From Sinotaia quadrata (lineage: Eukaryota > Mollusca > Gastropoda > Architaenioglossa > Viviparidae): a DNA stretch of 64,000 bases. The notes under the pieces are model-generated. The model worked only from the letters and a program-made list of their open reading frames with translations, was not told the DNA's origin and ran no database searches. Shown piece after piece: positions 1 to 12,225 of the stretch; position 1 is the stretch's first letter, and each line of letters begins with the position of its first letter. The position numbers were made by a program, and so were the translations under genes. Where the stretch lies: contig CM054181.1 of assembly GCA_028829895.1 (NCBI GenBank), forward strand, positions 34,954,259 to 35,018,258, given 5' to 3'.

Positions 1-159
1 CTCCATGCCAGAAAGTCTGTTGTTAGGAAATCTCCATGCCAGAAAGTCTGTTGTTAGGAACTCTCTATGCCAGAAAGTCTGTAGCCAGGAAATCTCCATG
101 CCAGAAAGTCTGTAGCCAGGAAATCTCCATGCCAGAAAGTCTGTTGTTAGGAACTCTCA
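1..159. repeat. 31-bp minisatellite, about 5 copies
   Basis: Core 'ccagaaagtctg', alternating 'ttgttaggaa' and 'tagccaggaa' variants. The array runs off the left edge. Confidence 0.9.
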
Positions 160-239
160 TACAAAAGAGACAATGATCCATCACTTTATCTACGAGAATG
201 TTTATTTTTTTATATTGCTGGAAAAAAAACCAACATAAA

Positions 240-960
240 CAAGACCTGTCTATATGTTTTATGCACATCATGCAGAGCTCTACTACTTTCTTATATGTTT
301 TATGGATATGCACTGAATGTTTAATACACACTAAATGAAACTTTACTATATGCATGCATTTTGTATGAAACTGTACTACATGTTTTATACTTGCAATATG
401 GAACTCTGCTACATGCAATCATGTTTTATAGAATTGTACTACATTCTTTATGGAACTATGCTGAATGGTTTCAAGAATGATACTACATAGACATATTTTA
501 TCGTAAGTAATGTAATGTCTGATTTATCGTAAGTAAAGTAATGTCTGATTTATGGAACTCTACTTTATTCATATTTGTTTTATGGAGCAGTTCTACATAC
601 GTCATGGAGTGGTACTTCATGCTTTAAACATACTATATAGAATTCTGCTACAGGCTTATATTGTTATGGAATTCATCTGTTCTACTTTTCACAGTACTAC
701 CTGAATATAGACATTTTATGGAACTGTACTATATGACTATATGCCTTAATATATTCTGCATATATTTAACGGAACTTACCGTACACAGTTTGTATAGCTC
801 TCCTTCACATATTTTATGGAATTCTACTACATGAATATGTTTTATGGAATTTGATCACATATATTTTATTAAATGTGTTATACATATTTTGTGGAACTTT
901 TCTAAACTATGCAAGATTCATGTAGCTATATTAATTTATTCACATAAATCATGTAAATAG
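240..960. repeat. Highly diverged tandem repeat
   Basis: 'tttatggaactctactacat' and close variants recur every 30-50 bases through this AT-rich stretch, an old decayed array. No gene was seen here. Confidence 0.6.
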
Positions 961-1074
961 CATGAGATCAAAGTTGACTAGCATAATTCATTGTCACAAA
1001 AACTCAACTGTGAACAAGACTTTGTATATTATGAAATATCAGACGGGCATTTTAAATGCTATAGTGCTGCCATT

Positions 1075-1600
1075 GTACTTAGTTTACTACAAGGGGTGTT
1101 ACCATTATATTAAGTTTACTACAAGGGGTGTTACCATTATATTAAGTTTACTACAAGGGGTGTTACCATTATATTAAGTTTACTACAATGTTGCCATTTA
1201 TACTGTTACTACTTAAGCTAAGCTGGTTAATAGATTTTATTACTGTTAAATATATAACTATTTCCTGAACGTTTTAGCTAATTTACTCAGATACATTTAA
1301 CTTTCAATGTTAATTAATTTCCTAAATTATATCTAAATCTCAAAATTATTTATCATCTTACATCTTCTAAAAGGTGACTATTTGAAAGTTACTTAATATC
1401 TGCTGATATATCTATATTTCCCTATGATATCTACTTCTAACAGGTAAATATTTGAACGTTAATATCTACTGATATATCTATACTTCCCTAAGATATCTAC
1501 TACTAAATAAATAACTATTTCTGAAAGTCAGTTAATATCTTGATATATCTGCCTCCTTAAGACATACTGGTATATACTTCTTAAAAAAAGTAACTTTCTG
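1075..1600. repeat. Two small arrays (37 bp x 3-4; about 70 bp x 3)
   Basis: 1075-1190 repeats 'ctacaaggggtgttac'. 1370-1600 repeats 'ttaatatctactgatatatc' in diverged 70-bp units. The sequence between them is AT-rich and featureless. Confidence 0.75.
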
Positions 1601-1687
1601 AAATACCTGACTAGACATTCCCATTTTGTTTCTTATACCAGTAATTGTTATCGGGGAAAAAAATATTGGTTTATCTGCTTCCCTCAG

Positions 1688-1838
1688 TTCAGATATCAGG
1701 GACAGCATTCACTTATATACATGTGAAATGCCAGCAAACGTTAGACCCTTAAGTGCCTTTAAGGGAGATAATTGTGTTTTTGTTGAGGATTTCTGCCATA
1801 ACTGTGATGAATGCACACTTTATAGTGGCATGAAGTAA
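1688..1838 (+). CDS. Candidate terminal exon of a gene entering from the left
   Basis: Acceptor 'tatctgcttccctcag' is followed by 49 open codons (phase 2), with a Cys-rich end (FVEDFCHNCDECTLYSGMK) and TAA. AATAAA lies at 1956-1961, giving a short 3' UTR. Part of the frame overlaps 'aagggagataatt', a motif common as dispersed sequence in molluscan DNA, which weakens the case. Confidence 0.3.
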
Positions 1839-1955
1839 AGATTTACACATAGTTTTTTTTTTGTTTTGTTTTTTTACTGACTTTAAATACATGTGTGTAC
1901 ATATATGTATATATTGTAAATGTTTAAACAGAGACTCTAGGTGTTGTAAGTTTTT

Positions 1956-1961
1956 AATAAA
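1956..1961 (+). terminator. AATAAA signal after the 1.7 kb candidate exon
   Basis: Canonical hexamer 117 bases past the stop of the candidate terminal exon. In AT-rich DNA it could be fortuitous. Confidence 0.25.
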
Positions 1962-2454
1962 TACTTAATGAAAAAATTTAAAATAAATATTCACAAAAAA
2001 CTATTCATGCAAACTTTAATGGTATGATTTATAAAATAAAGACAATCGCTGTTTTTTTTTGAAAATGACAACCAGATTGCTGAAGAAGCACAACATATTA
2101 TTTCATTAACTTTGGATAAACTTGCCCATGCACCAAGCCAACACAGACAAATCTTTCATGATTAAGATCAAGACAAAAGAAAAATAATGAATTCTAACAT
2201 GTAACGGAACCATTTTCAGTTAGGAGTTCATTCAGATAGATTTTTTTGTTTTTTTTTACATTTCATGTATATTAAAATGTTTTTAAAGTTATTCCAATAA
2301 ATATGGAAATCACTATTTTTTTTCTTATAGTCAAAATGCATACAGGATATGAATTTGAAAATGTGAACACACTTCAGTACCTAATATATTTTATTGAAAT
2401 TGTGATGTTAATGTACTTATTGTGTATGCCTACACCTACTATGCATTATTTTAC

Positions 2455-2695
2455 AAACCCACACTAAATACTATATCATCAACAACATTATTGTAAAATC
2501 CCACACTGAACACTACTATGTCATCAACATTATTGTAAAATCCCACACTGAACACTACTATATCATCAACATTATTGTAAAATCCCACATTGAACACTAC
2601 TATGTCATCAACATTATTGTAAAATCCTACACTGAAAAACACGACTGTCATCATCAACACTGTATTAAAATCTCACATTAAACACCACGTCACCT
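2455..2695. repeat. 43-bp minisatellite, about 5-6 copies
   Basis: Core 'atcaacattattgtaaaatc'. The flanks (1960-2450 and 2700-3600) are AT-rich with no gene seen. Confidence 0.85.
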
Positions 2696-3607
2696 GCAAC
2701 AATGAGCAGATGTAAATTAGTCACTAATACATCAATCTCAGAAGCGCATATTTTCTTATTTTTATTTTACCACATTGCCATTGGTGCAGTTAAATGATGT
2801 GCATTATTACAATAATTATCTAATATCGTATCTCACTGTGGTAGAAGCATATTGTCTACATTTGTAAAAGTCATGTTGACTATCAGTGTCACCTGTTTTC
2901 GAGACACTAAATAAATTTTTGTGTTCAGGCATGTCTTATACTTTAGTGCTGGAAATATATTTTTATATATTGATCATGGGATGCATGCTTGTTTTATATT
3001 TTTGTTTTTACTTTTGATATGCTTTTTTGCTTTCTAAAAATTATTTTTCTTTTGGGTTAAAAATGATGCAGTACATGTTATAACTATATTTTAAAACATT
3101 ACAAATTTATATATTTTTGTTGCTAAAAATCACATCTTTTTGTCCATATTTTTTTAATCTTAAACTTAAAAACTAAGTGGGTTTTTTAAAAATTCAAAAT
3201 TACATACTAAATGTAATGATTTTTAGTTAATGAAATTAATTAATGAAATATTTTCAATTTCTAGAATATTCAGTTGTAGTGGCAAATTCTGAATTGTTCC
3301 ATTTGTTTCCAAGTGACCAATTATTATCAGACTAACCACACTTTTATGTACTTGAAATTGAAAATTATCAAAGTTTTGAATAAATTTTTCTTTTATTAAT
3401 GCTTAATTCTAGTAAGTATTTGTAATTTATAAACTCAATTTAAATGATGACAATACATTCTAATGTTGTAGTCTCCCCTTCCCATTTTTTCTCGCTCCTT
3501 ACCATGCTCCACAATACTCATGCAAACAAATTTTTATCTAAACATTTACTTGCTGTCACTTTTTGTTGAAATAAATTTTGAATTGTGCTGAATAAAATAT
3601 TTTCAGC

Positions 3608-3775
3608 TAGCATGTAATGGATCATTAGACTTCACAAGGGTTTCAATGTGAAAAGCAATGGATCATTAGACTTCACAAGGGTTTCAATGTGAAAAGTAAT
3701 GGATCATTAGACTTCACAAGGGTTTCAATGTAAAATCGATCATTAGACTTCACAAGGGTTTCAATGTGAAATGTA
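3608..3775. repeat. 42-bp minisatellite, 4 copies
   Basis: Core 'ggatcattagacttcacaag'. The following 3780-5840 is AT-rich with T- and A-runs; nothing coding was supported there. Confidence 0.85.
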
Positions 3776-5854
3776 AAGGAAGCATAAAACTTCAGTATCC
3801 GCCAACATTTCAAGTGCAAGCATGATCTCGATTCACCTGCATTTGAAAATTTTGATAAGTTTTTTTCATCATAAAGAATTGTCTCTTTTCTTTTTAATTA
3901 CTTATCTACTGTATGACAAGGTCGAGGTCAAAATTAAAAAGGCTCATTCTTATTCTCAAAATCAGAGATACAATGTTAGCCAGAATCAAAGAAATTTTGC
4001 CTGTACAACATTAAGTAAAATATCAGCTCATCTCACTCAAAAATGTCTAGTCCTTTAAAACTAAAAATAGTAATAAACTTTTGGCTTTGAGGGTATGTTT
4101 ATGATATCAGTATAGTATACTTTATACATAGATTAACTTCCACAATATACAGGCACAGTATAAAATCAAAGGCCAATATGTTCTGTGATTTTATTTAAAA
4201 CTGCAATTTCAGTTCAGTATTTTGAGACGTTCCACTAATACAGTTTTGGGCATTCCAGTCATTTTTGGGCATTCCATAAAGCATTAATTACTTATATTAT
4301 GAATCATTATGTGAATCTTACTGTGGATATACTCAAAGGTGAATTTTTCATTTAATGCTTTAGTCAACTAATTTCTTTCTGATATCTGCATTTATACAGT
4401 GACAGTGTTTAGGAGAGAAATATTTTATATTTGGCGTTTTCAGGGTAAACTGTTTTAACATTGAAAATATATATAGGTGAAAATATTAAAATACATACAT
4501 TTTAAAAAATAAATTATCTTTATGTATTTTATACTATATGTTATAAAGAATTTGTCCATAAACTTTTTATATTCTATTGTAAACACATTTTGTCCACAAA
4601 GCTTTTAAGATCTGTTGATTAAAGAAATAACAATGATATATATATATATATACAATTTTAAAAAATAAATATTAAATAAATAAGTCATATATACTGTAGA
4701 TGTCATAGTACATGTAATGCAGGTCATTATTCATCCTATTATTTCAATTCTCTTTTTATTTACTTTTATTATTTTACACTTGACATTTAAATTAAATCCA
4801 TGTATTATCACTCCTGAAAATAATAAAGTTAAATAAAAGAATGTTGTGAATTTACAGAGTTTTTTCTTTTTAATCTAACATTTCCTGTGTGCTGAACTGA
4901 AATACAAACAGAAATTTAACATGGGAGTGGTTTTTTTTTTAAAAGACTGTGGTATGTATGAGTACAAAGGAGTGTTTTTTTGTTGTTGTTGAAAAGGTTG
5001 TGGTTGTATCAAGAGTGGGTTTTTTTTTTGTTTGTTTGGAAATGATTGTGGTATACATGAATGTATGTGCTGGTGTTTATTATTAGTATTATGTAGAGTA
5101 AAGCACATATAATACAAATTTGTAAAAAGATTGTTGGAAGAAACAGTAAAATGATGAAAATAATGGTTATTTTGTTGAAAGGAAAAAACAGAATGATAAA
5201 AATAATAGTTGTTTTGTTCCATGGGAAAAAGTTATAAAGATAATTGTTTGTTCCAAAGACAAAATAAATTGATAAAAATAATGGTTGTTTTTTGTTTTTT
5301 ACAAAAGAAAAACAAGAATGTCGAAAATTAATGGTTTTATCAAGACCCAATAAAAGCAATAACAAATGTTTTATGAAAATGTTCTGCCTCATAGTTTTGT
5401 TTTCAATTCTGTCTTGATAGTAAATGCATACAGCTTTATGAAAAAGTAGTATGTCTGAATAAACAGTTTAGTTTTACTACTATTATTATTATCATAATCA
5501 AGCACTTTTAATACCATTCGTCTTGTGTAGAAAGGAAAAATTAAAGTAATAAAAATAAAGATGTGCCGCTGATATTAACACCATTCCATTTTACTGTTGA
5601 TATCATTCCCAATGAAAACCTACACAAATATTAGTAAATAATAATCTCAAGACCAAAGGTTTTCATGACTTGTGCGAATTGGTTCACGCTGCCCTGAACT
5701 TACCTATTTGCCTTTAGGCACTAAAATGGTTGGGAATCCATGATATGGATTCGTGTTTTGGTTAATACATACTCATTCCCTTTCTTTTTCTCCCATAATC
5801 CCATATTTTGGTTAGTACGTCACTTGTGTCGTAGAATTCATCCACTCATCACCA

Positions 5855-6182
5855 TTGCAATAAAAATCATACTATAATACTCACCACTGTCCTGCTCACC
5901 GCCAATGAAAATCATGATACCCTCCCACTCACCACCAATGAAAATCATAATACCCTCCCACTCACCACCAATGAAAATCATAATACCCTCCCACTCACCA
6001 CCAATGAAAATCATAATACCCTCCCACTCACCACCAATGAAAATCATAATACCCACCCACTCACCGTCAATGAAAATCATAATACCCTCCCACTCACTGC
6101 CAATGAAAATCATACCCTCCCACTCACCGCCAATGAAAATCATACACCCAATGAATGTCATAATGCCCCCCCCCCCACTCAC
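5855..6182. repeat. 33-36-bp minisatellite spanning a candidate 5' splice site
   Basis: About nine units, plus-strand core 'ccctcccactcaccaccaat'. On the minus strand each unit holds GTGAGTGGG and a copy of the end of the candidate exon at 6183. Length changes of 3 bp keep long open frames on both strands, which are not taken as genes. Confidence 0.85.
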
Positions 6183-6351
6183 CTCCACTGAAAATGATAA
6201 TACTCTCCAAGCTAGCACGCCCGGTTGGAACAATGTTGGGAGAGGCTGGCTTTCAATAGCAAATGCAATCGTTGGCAAATTGATTCTGGACCAACACTTA
6301 ACTTTGTTTTCGCCTCTATTGTAAGATTCATGTGAAGTTCGTGGTCCTTTG
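6183..6351 (-). CDS. Candidate exon with array-seeding donor, minus strand
   Basis: Minus-strand open stretch of 169 bp (phase 2 in, phase 0 out) including NLPTIAFAIESQPLPTLFQP and ending RVLSFSVE before a strong donor GGAG|GTGAGT at 6182. The acceptor is less certain: 'aagaccag' gives 6351, and 'ttacaatag' would give 6315. The following intron is a 33-36-bp array in which the last 16 exonic bases and GTGAGTGGG are repeated about nine times. The product is not recognised. Confidence 0.45.
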
Positions 6352-6534
6352 CTGGTCTTATACATATATTTACACGTTGAGGAAGATTTTATTTTAATTA
6401 TACATAGTTTCACTAGTGAATAAATTTATTAGATATATGTGTTTGAATGTATTACTTAAAAAAAAAGAATATATTTTTTTAAAATGCTATTTTAAAATTC
6501 CTCTTCTGCTGCTGAATGGTTTCATAAGAACTTG

Positions 6535-6790
6535 GCTTACAATGATGCATGATGTTGGTTTACAATGATGTATGGAGCTGAGGTTAACAATGATGAATGG
6601 AATTTGGCTTAACAATGGGGTATAGAGTTGGCTTATAATGATGTATGGGTTTGGGCTTACAATGATATATGGAGTTGAGCTTAACAATGATGTATGAAGT
6701 TGATTAATACATGATGTATAAGTGATTAATGATGTATGGTGTTGGATGTATAGGTGTGCATGGCATTGCGCTTAACAATGAGATATGGAC
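6535..6790. repeat. Irregular 24-bp array
   Basis: Variants of 'tacaatgatgtatggagttg' with uneven spacing. 6790-7980 beyond it holds AT-rich sequence and the 'gagtcgg' element described separately. Confidence 0.7.
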
Positions 6791-7109
6791 TATTTTAATA
6801 CTCTCTCACTCACTTCCTGAGCATCCATTAATTAATGTCATTTAATTCACCTTCAATGTCAAAAGATTCATCCACACCTCTAGAACATAAATATTTTTCC
6901 ACTAATCTTCAGTGTCAGATTATAGTTGACAGCAACTGTTACTGAAATAGCGAGAAAATGACACTGACATTTTATTTAAAATAAATTTAACGGTTAGTGC
7001 TACACGCTTTATTTTATGTTTTTTAATGAGTCGACTTGGACAGCCATAATATTTGCAATGCAAGCCCCATATTATATAATTGCAATGTGGCATATATTTC
7101 CTCTGTTAC

Positions 7110-8275
7110 TGTCACGGCTATGGACTCAGAGTCGTGGAGTAGTTTTTATTTTATTTTATTGGAGTCGGTGTAAAAATATCTCGATTCCGATTGCAATTTT
7201 TATTTTTGGAGACTTGACAAGGCAGTTCCGCGTTTGAACCATGCGTTTATGAAAAGAAAAGAAAAGAGTTTTTAAAAATCAAAATATCATCTCAAGATAA
7301 TTGTTTATTATTAATTTTGTATATTTTAATCAATGGAGGTAAAAAGTACTTTGTGAAGTTAATAGTGAGCTAAAAACAAAAATACCCTGCTGTAGAAATT
7401 ATTAGTTATTAGTTATTATTAGAGGAAAATGAGGAGAAAGCCGGTCTCTATATGACAGCAGTCAATCACCTTCTCCATCTTCATACAGCAGTGACCACGA
7501 AGATGAAGAATAAAAAATATAATCTAGACATGCAGGACCACGAAGATTAAAATATATATATCTAGACATGCAGGATTGGTAATAAAATTGGTGCTTAATT
7601 TGGAAAACTTTGGAGAAAAGAGAAACTTCATCATATTTAACTAAATTTAAAATGTTTTCATTTTTTTTTTTTTACCAAACACTGAAAGAGGTTGAGAAAT
7701 ATGATCATGCTTCTAAATGCAGTATCCCTGGTACCCTGAGAATACTGAAGATGCCACTTTGAGTATTACAACGGACTCATATCACAGTGGGACTTTTGTT
7801 TTCTGCCCTCAGTATAGTGAAATCTGTTTTGAGAGCAACTTAAACAAGACCTTTTTTAATAGAACCATTTCAATTTTCTGGGGTTTTGTATTTATTTACC
7901 ATTGTACGAATGAATAAATAGTTTAAAAATTAAATGTATTAAAGTCACTTATTCATTTATCTACATCTGTAACATACTTATACATATAATTCCATATGTA
8001 TATAATGTTATTGTATGTGATTAGTAATAATTCCATATGTGTATATAATATTATTGTATGTGATTAGTAATAATTCCATATATGTATATAATATTATTGT
8101 ATGTGATTAGTAATAATTCCATATATGTATATAATGTTATTGTATGTGATTAGTATATGTGATTAGTAATAATTCCATATATGTATATAATGTTATTGTA
8201 TGTGATTAGTAATAATATACAGTTGGAGTCGGAGTCGCACTTCAAAAATTTCAAGAGTCGGAATCGGAGATTTGG
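7110..8275 (+). other. Paired GAGTCGG-rich segments, possible relic transposon
   Basis: 7120-7195 and 8218-8270 both contain GAGTCGG and gattccgat/cggaatcgg motifs about 1.1 kb apart. Between them is AT-rich sequence with a short frame ending SPSPSSYSSDHEDEE then stop at 7511. The layout hints at a decayed DNA transposon, but inverted ends and target-site duplications could not be established. Confidence 0.2.
7985..8215. repeat. 44-bp minisatellite, about 5 copies
   Basis: Core 'attgtatgtgattagtaata'. Confidence 0.9.
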
Positions 8276-8522
8276 GGGCCACTTCCACAAACCTGGTTTC
8301 TGTACGTGGACACTGGGTACTCCGATTCAAGGTCAAGCATTATTCATCATGAATAGAACAATACAGAGAACGCGATTCGATTCTTTCAACTGACTTCAAT
8401 CCTTCCGGGTCCCGCCTTGACTGCTTCTCTACGTGCTCATTACTAAACGTAGCAGACGTGTGGAATGTGCCAAGTGTACTTGCCAACGAAGGTTTGCAAT
8501 GACTTTGAAGTGACCTATATAC

Positions 8523-8600
8523 CTGAGAGTCTTAAGGATGAAGTCACAAGGCAGTTAAAAATGAAATAATCATAACAACAAAGGTTATGTTCACTATGCA
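8523..8600 (-). CDS. Candidate 78-bp exon, minus strand
   Basis: A good acceptor ('tatttctcatttgacag') and donor CTCTCAG|GTATAT on the minus strand frame 78 bases that are open only in phase 1-1 (HSEHNLCCYDYFIFN...). The surrounding 8.2-8.9 kb is GC-richer and non-repetitive and includes a 'gggagataa' motif at about 8701. It could also be a promoter or first-exon region. Confidence 0.25.
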
Positions 8601-9229
8601 CTGTCAAATGAGAAATATTAAAATTCTCTGCTTGACTACGTCCGAAATTAGAACTACCTTTGACCTGGCGACCCCACATCGCGCTACTTTGTAGTAGCTT
8701 CCTTTTCAAAGGGAGATAATACCACCGATAGGCGCTGAGAGTCTCAGGACAGTTGTTATAGTTTGTACTATCCATTAGTATGCAGTTGGCATACGCCATC
8801 AAACAGAAAAACAGCAATTAGTTTCGACCTTGACCTCTCTTGCTGCATATTGTTTTCTTAACCGTCCCGTAGATGCAGACAGGCCTAATTCAATTCTTGT
8901 TTAGGGCCACCTAAGGGGCAATGCAGAGGACCGCAACTTAATATTTCCAGTGGTTGTGCTTCCAAATATATTTTTTAAAACTCTGTTTGCTTTAAAAATT
9001 ATATAAAATTAATTAATGTTTATATATGAAGTTAAATTTTATTTAAATACTAACACAAAGGAAAGATAAATTAACTTATCAATTGAAAACTTAAATGCCA
9101 ATACATTCTTACAAAAATATTTTTTTTCAACAGTTGACACATTTTCGCTGAAGCAAGTTTGTCATTGTCAGGGCTATTTTTTTTAGATGAGTTAATTTTT
9201 TTATGAATGATGATAAATGTTCTTTTGTC

Positions 9230-9530
9230 AATCTATGGTACTGCTTACCTGTCATTGCTGTGTCATATTGGATTTCTATGGTACTGCTTGCCTGTCATTA
9301 CTGTGTCATATTGGATTACTATGGTACTGCTTGCCTGTCATATTGGATTTCTATGGTACTGCTTGCCTGTCATTACTGTGTCATATTGGATTACTATGGT
9401 ACTGCTTGCCTGTCATTACTGTGTCATATTGGATTACTATGGTACTGCTTGCCTGTCATTACTGTGTCATATTGGATTTCTATGGTACTGCTTGCCTGTC
9501 ATTACTGTGTCAAATTGGATTACTATGGTA
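9230..9530. repeat. 44-bp minisatellite, about 7 copies
   Basis: Core 'tggtactgcttgcctgtcat'; one copy is shortened. It stays open in all three plus frames because of its periodicity. It abuts the candidate exon at 9524-9611, and the minus-strand unit repeats that exon's donor. Confidence 0.9.
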
Positions 9531-9611
9531 CTCCTTCATGTAATTCCAAACGAACTCCTAACATCGTACTGAACGACACTTCCGTAGTGCCGCGATACTC
9601 ACAATAATCTC
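9524..9611 (-). CDS. Candidate exon behind a TG-repeat acceptor, minus strand
   Basis: On the minus strand, a (TG)n(TGCG)n tract and 'cgattcag' lead into 88 bases open in phase 1, reading DYCEYRGTTEVSFSTMLGVR then LELHEGVP. A modest donor ATA|GTAATC follows. The next 300 bp is an array whose unit repeats 'gtaccatagtaatcc', the exon end plus donor. Out-phase 2 would fit the 6351 acceptor. No homology was recognised. Confidence 0.35.
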
Positions 9612-9621
9612 CTGAATCGGC

Positions 9622-9624
9622 GCA

Positions 9625-9656
<32 letters not shown>

Positions 9657-9663
9657 CACACAC
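9622..9663. repeat. (CGCA)n(CA)n microsatellite
   Basis: On the minus strand this TG-rich tract occupies the polypyrimidine position of the 9611 candidate acceptor. Confidence 0.95.
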
Positions 9664-9704
9664 AACCTTCAGCTAGGTTGAAATAAAAGTTGTAACAAAA
9701 GAAT

Positions 9705-9805
9705 TAGATCGCTGACATCAGCAGCTATTAAAATTCATGCACTGATATCAGCAGCTATTAAGATTCATGTACTGATATCAGCAGCTATTTACATTCATGC
9801 ACTAA
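9705..9805. repeat. Three 32-bp units
   Basis: Core 'tgatatcagcagctatta'. Confidence 0.8.
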
Positions 9806-10004
9806 CACCCCAAATTGTCTTGACTAACGACAAAAAAGGGAGTTAACAAACTACAACTATGATATTAGAAAATAATAATATTAATAAAATATCAATGAAC
9901 GATACTAATTCATTAATTTAATGTGATAGAAAATGTGTCTTTCCTTAGCGAAATTCGAAGCTAATAAATTAAAATTTAATATGCTGTCATACTACTATAC
10001 TTGT

Positions 10005-11860
10005 TCAGAAAAACAGTATTTTTTGCAGAGGTATAGTAGCACTGAAGTTCAGAAAAACAGTATTTTTTGCAGAGGTATAGTAGCACTGAAGTTCAGTAAA
10101 ACAGTAGTTTTTGTAGAGGTATAGGAGCACTGAAGTTCAGAAATACAGATAGTTATAAAGAAGTATTTCAATACAGATGTGCAGTGGTATTAATTACAGT
10201 TTACAGAGATATAGCGAATTTTACGGTTTTACAGTAGCACATACGTACATTGGTATAGAGAAAGACACGCAGTAGTACAGTTGTACACAATAATAATAGT
10301 AGTGTCACAGTATAGTGGTTCACAAGTACATAGAACAGTGGCACAAAAATACCATAGTACAGAGAGTGGTGCACAGGTGCAGGAGTGTAGATTTATGGTA
10401 TCAATGGGAAAGGAGAGCAATAGTACAGTGGTAACTAAGGAGTGTTGTTGTGTGGTATATAAGAAAAAAACTCCGGTGGCATAGTAGTATATTGATATTA
10501 AATATAAACATATATCAAACTGGTGCATAACCTATAGAAGTTACTGCAGCATATCGGTACAGCATTTACAGAGGTACAGAAATATAGTAGTATAGTGGTA
10601 TAGTAATACAGAGGTACAGAAATATAGTAGTATAGTGGTATTAGTAACACAGAGGTACAGTACAGTAATACAAAGGTACAGAAATATAGTAGTATAGTGG
10701 TATAGTAGTACAGAGGTACAGTATAGTAATACAGAGGTACGGAAATATAGTAGTATAGTGGTATAGTAATACAGAGGTACAGAAATGCAGTAGCACATAG
10801 GTACAGTATTACAGTGGCATATATACAGCAAAGAGCAATCAAGTGGAACATAAATACAGTTGTACGGAATTAGAGTAGTACAGTGATACATAAAATACAA
10901 TAGTACAGCGTTATAAGTAGTACAGTGATAAAATAAAATACAAAATTACAGTGTTATAAATACTACACCAATACATAAGCACAAACATATAGCGACGACA
11001 CATTAGTATCATTGTACATGCGTATAATAGTAATGGTGCAACAGTAGAGAAGTACAGTCATATAGAAGTACAATAGTACAGAAGAGCAGTAGAGTAGTAC
11101 AGAAGTACAGTTATGCAGCGATATAGTAGTACAAAATACAACAGTCACAGGAGCATACAGCTACAGGAGTTAGAGTAATACACTGGTACAGTAATAGTAC
11201 AGTAATAAAGTTTTATAGTAGTACAGTCGCACAGAAGTATAGCCATAGAGTGTTACATTAGTACAGTGGCACATCACATAAGTATAGCAATAGAGTGTTA
11301 CATTAGTACAGTGGCACAGAAGAATAATAATAGAGTGTTACAGTAATAGAATGCTACATTAGTACAGTGACACAGCAGTATAGCAATAGAGTGTTACATT
11401 AGTACAGTGGTACATAACTACATTAGTTGAGTATTAAAAAAGTATGGTGGTAGAGAAATACAATGATACGCACATATGTGTAATAGTACACTATACATAC
11501 ACTAACACAATGGTATAGTAGTACATAAGAATGTGGTGAAGTAGTAAATAAGTACAGCAAGACAGCGGTAAACCAGTACATTAGTACATATGCACAGCAG
11601 TATTCGTGTCTCATTAGTACAGAATTTATAATGGCATAGTTCAGTCGTAGAATAGTATAGAAAGTACAGTGAAATAGAACTACAGAAGTTGTACCGTAGA
11701 AAGGCAGTGGTATGATAATACAATAGTACAGTGAAATAGAACTACAGAAGTTGTACCGTAGAAGGGCAGTGGTATAATAATACAATAGTACAGTGAAATA
11801 GAACTACAGAAGTTGTACCGTAGAAGGGCAGTGGTATAATAATGCAATAGTACAGTAGTT
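10005..11860. repeat. 1.85-kb composite array of 'gtacagtagtatag'-type units
   Basis: Begins with three 42-bp units containing 'ttttttgcagaggtatag' and continues as a highly irregular 10-45-bp array of 'gtacag/gtatag' words. It ends with three near-identical 63-bp units (11650-11850, core 'gaactacagaagttgtaccg'). Long minus-strand Tyr/Leu/Cys-rich frames are a by-product. No gene was supported. Confidence 0.85.
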
Positions 11861-11879
11861 TCAAATTAGAACGCTATTT

Positions 11880-12225
11880 GTGAATCCGCTACACATTACT
11901 CTTTTTTTTTTTCTCACTCACTCCTGCGACATTTGATTTTACGCATCTCTTTACAAGTCTGAACCGCGCCTGCTTTAGTCTCTTCAGTCGGGAATCAATG
12001 GTGACGGCAGACGATCGGCCTAAAAGTATTTTAAAACCTTTTCCACACTTTAAATTCGTCTAAACTCATACTGTACAGATACTGCACTTTAAAACTGTAA
12101 CTTATTCTTGCGATAAAACCAAGCGAGTAGAATGTGTTGAGTTGTTCTGAATGGAATATACATTATCCCTTTGTGCCATCTAGTCTGTAAGGCTGTGTGT
12201 GCTTGGTGCCAGTAAATTTGTTTAC
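11880..12225 (+). other. Non-repetitive island between arrays
   Basis: The acceptor 'ctttagtctcttcag' at 11987 is followed by a short frame containing MVTADDRPKSILKPF and TAA at 12061. This is too little to call a gene. The right edge 'tttactag|gtgaga' is donor-like and forms the first unit of the next array. Confidence 0.2.

Noticed and set aside
5838..6182. The 191-codon minus frame as a single gene
   Set aside because: Only the part right of 6183 looks coding; the rest is the donor-bearing array, probably intron.
9203..9607. Three overlapping plus-strand frames of more than 100 codons
   Set aside because: All three frames of the same 44-bp array are open; repeat artefact.
12180..12219. 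Coding exon ending at the 'actag|gtgaga' border
   Set aside because: No phase stays open from the nearest acceptor; only the donor-like array motif remains.
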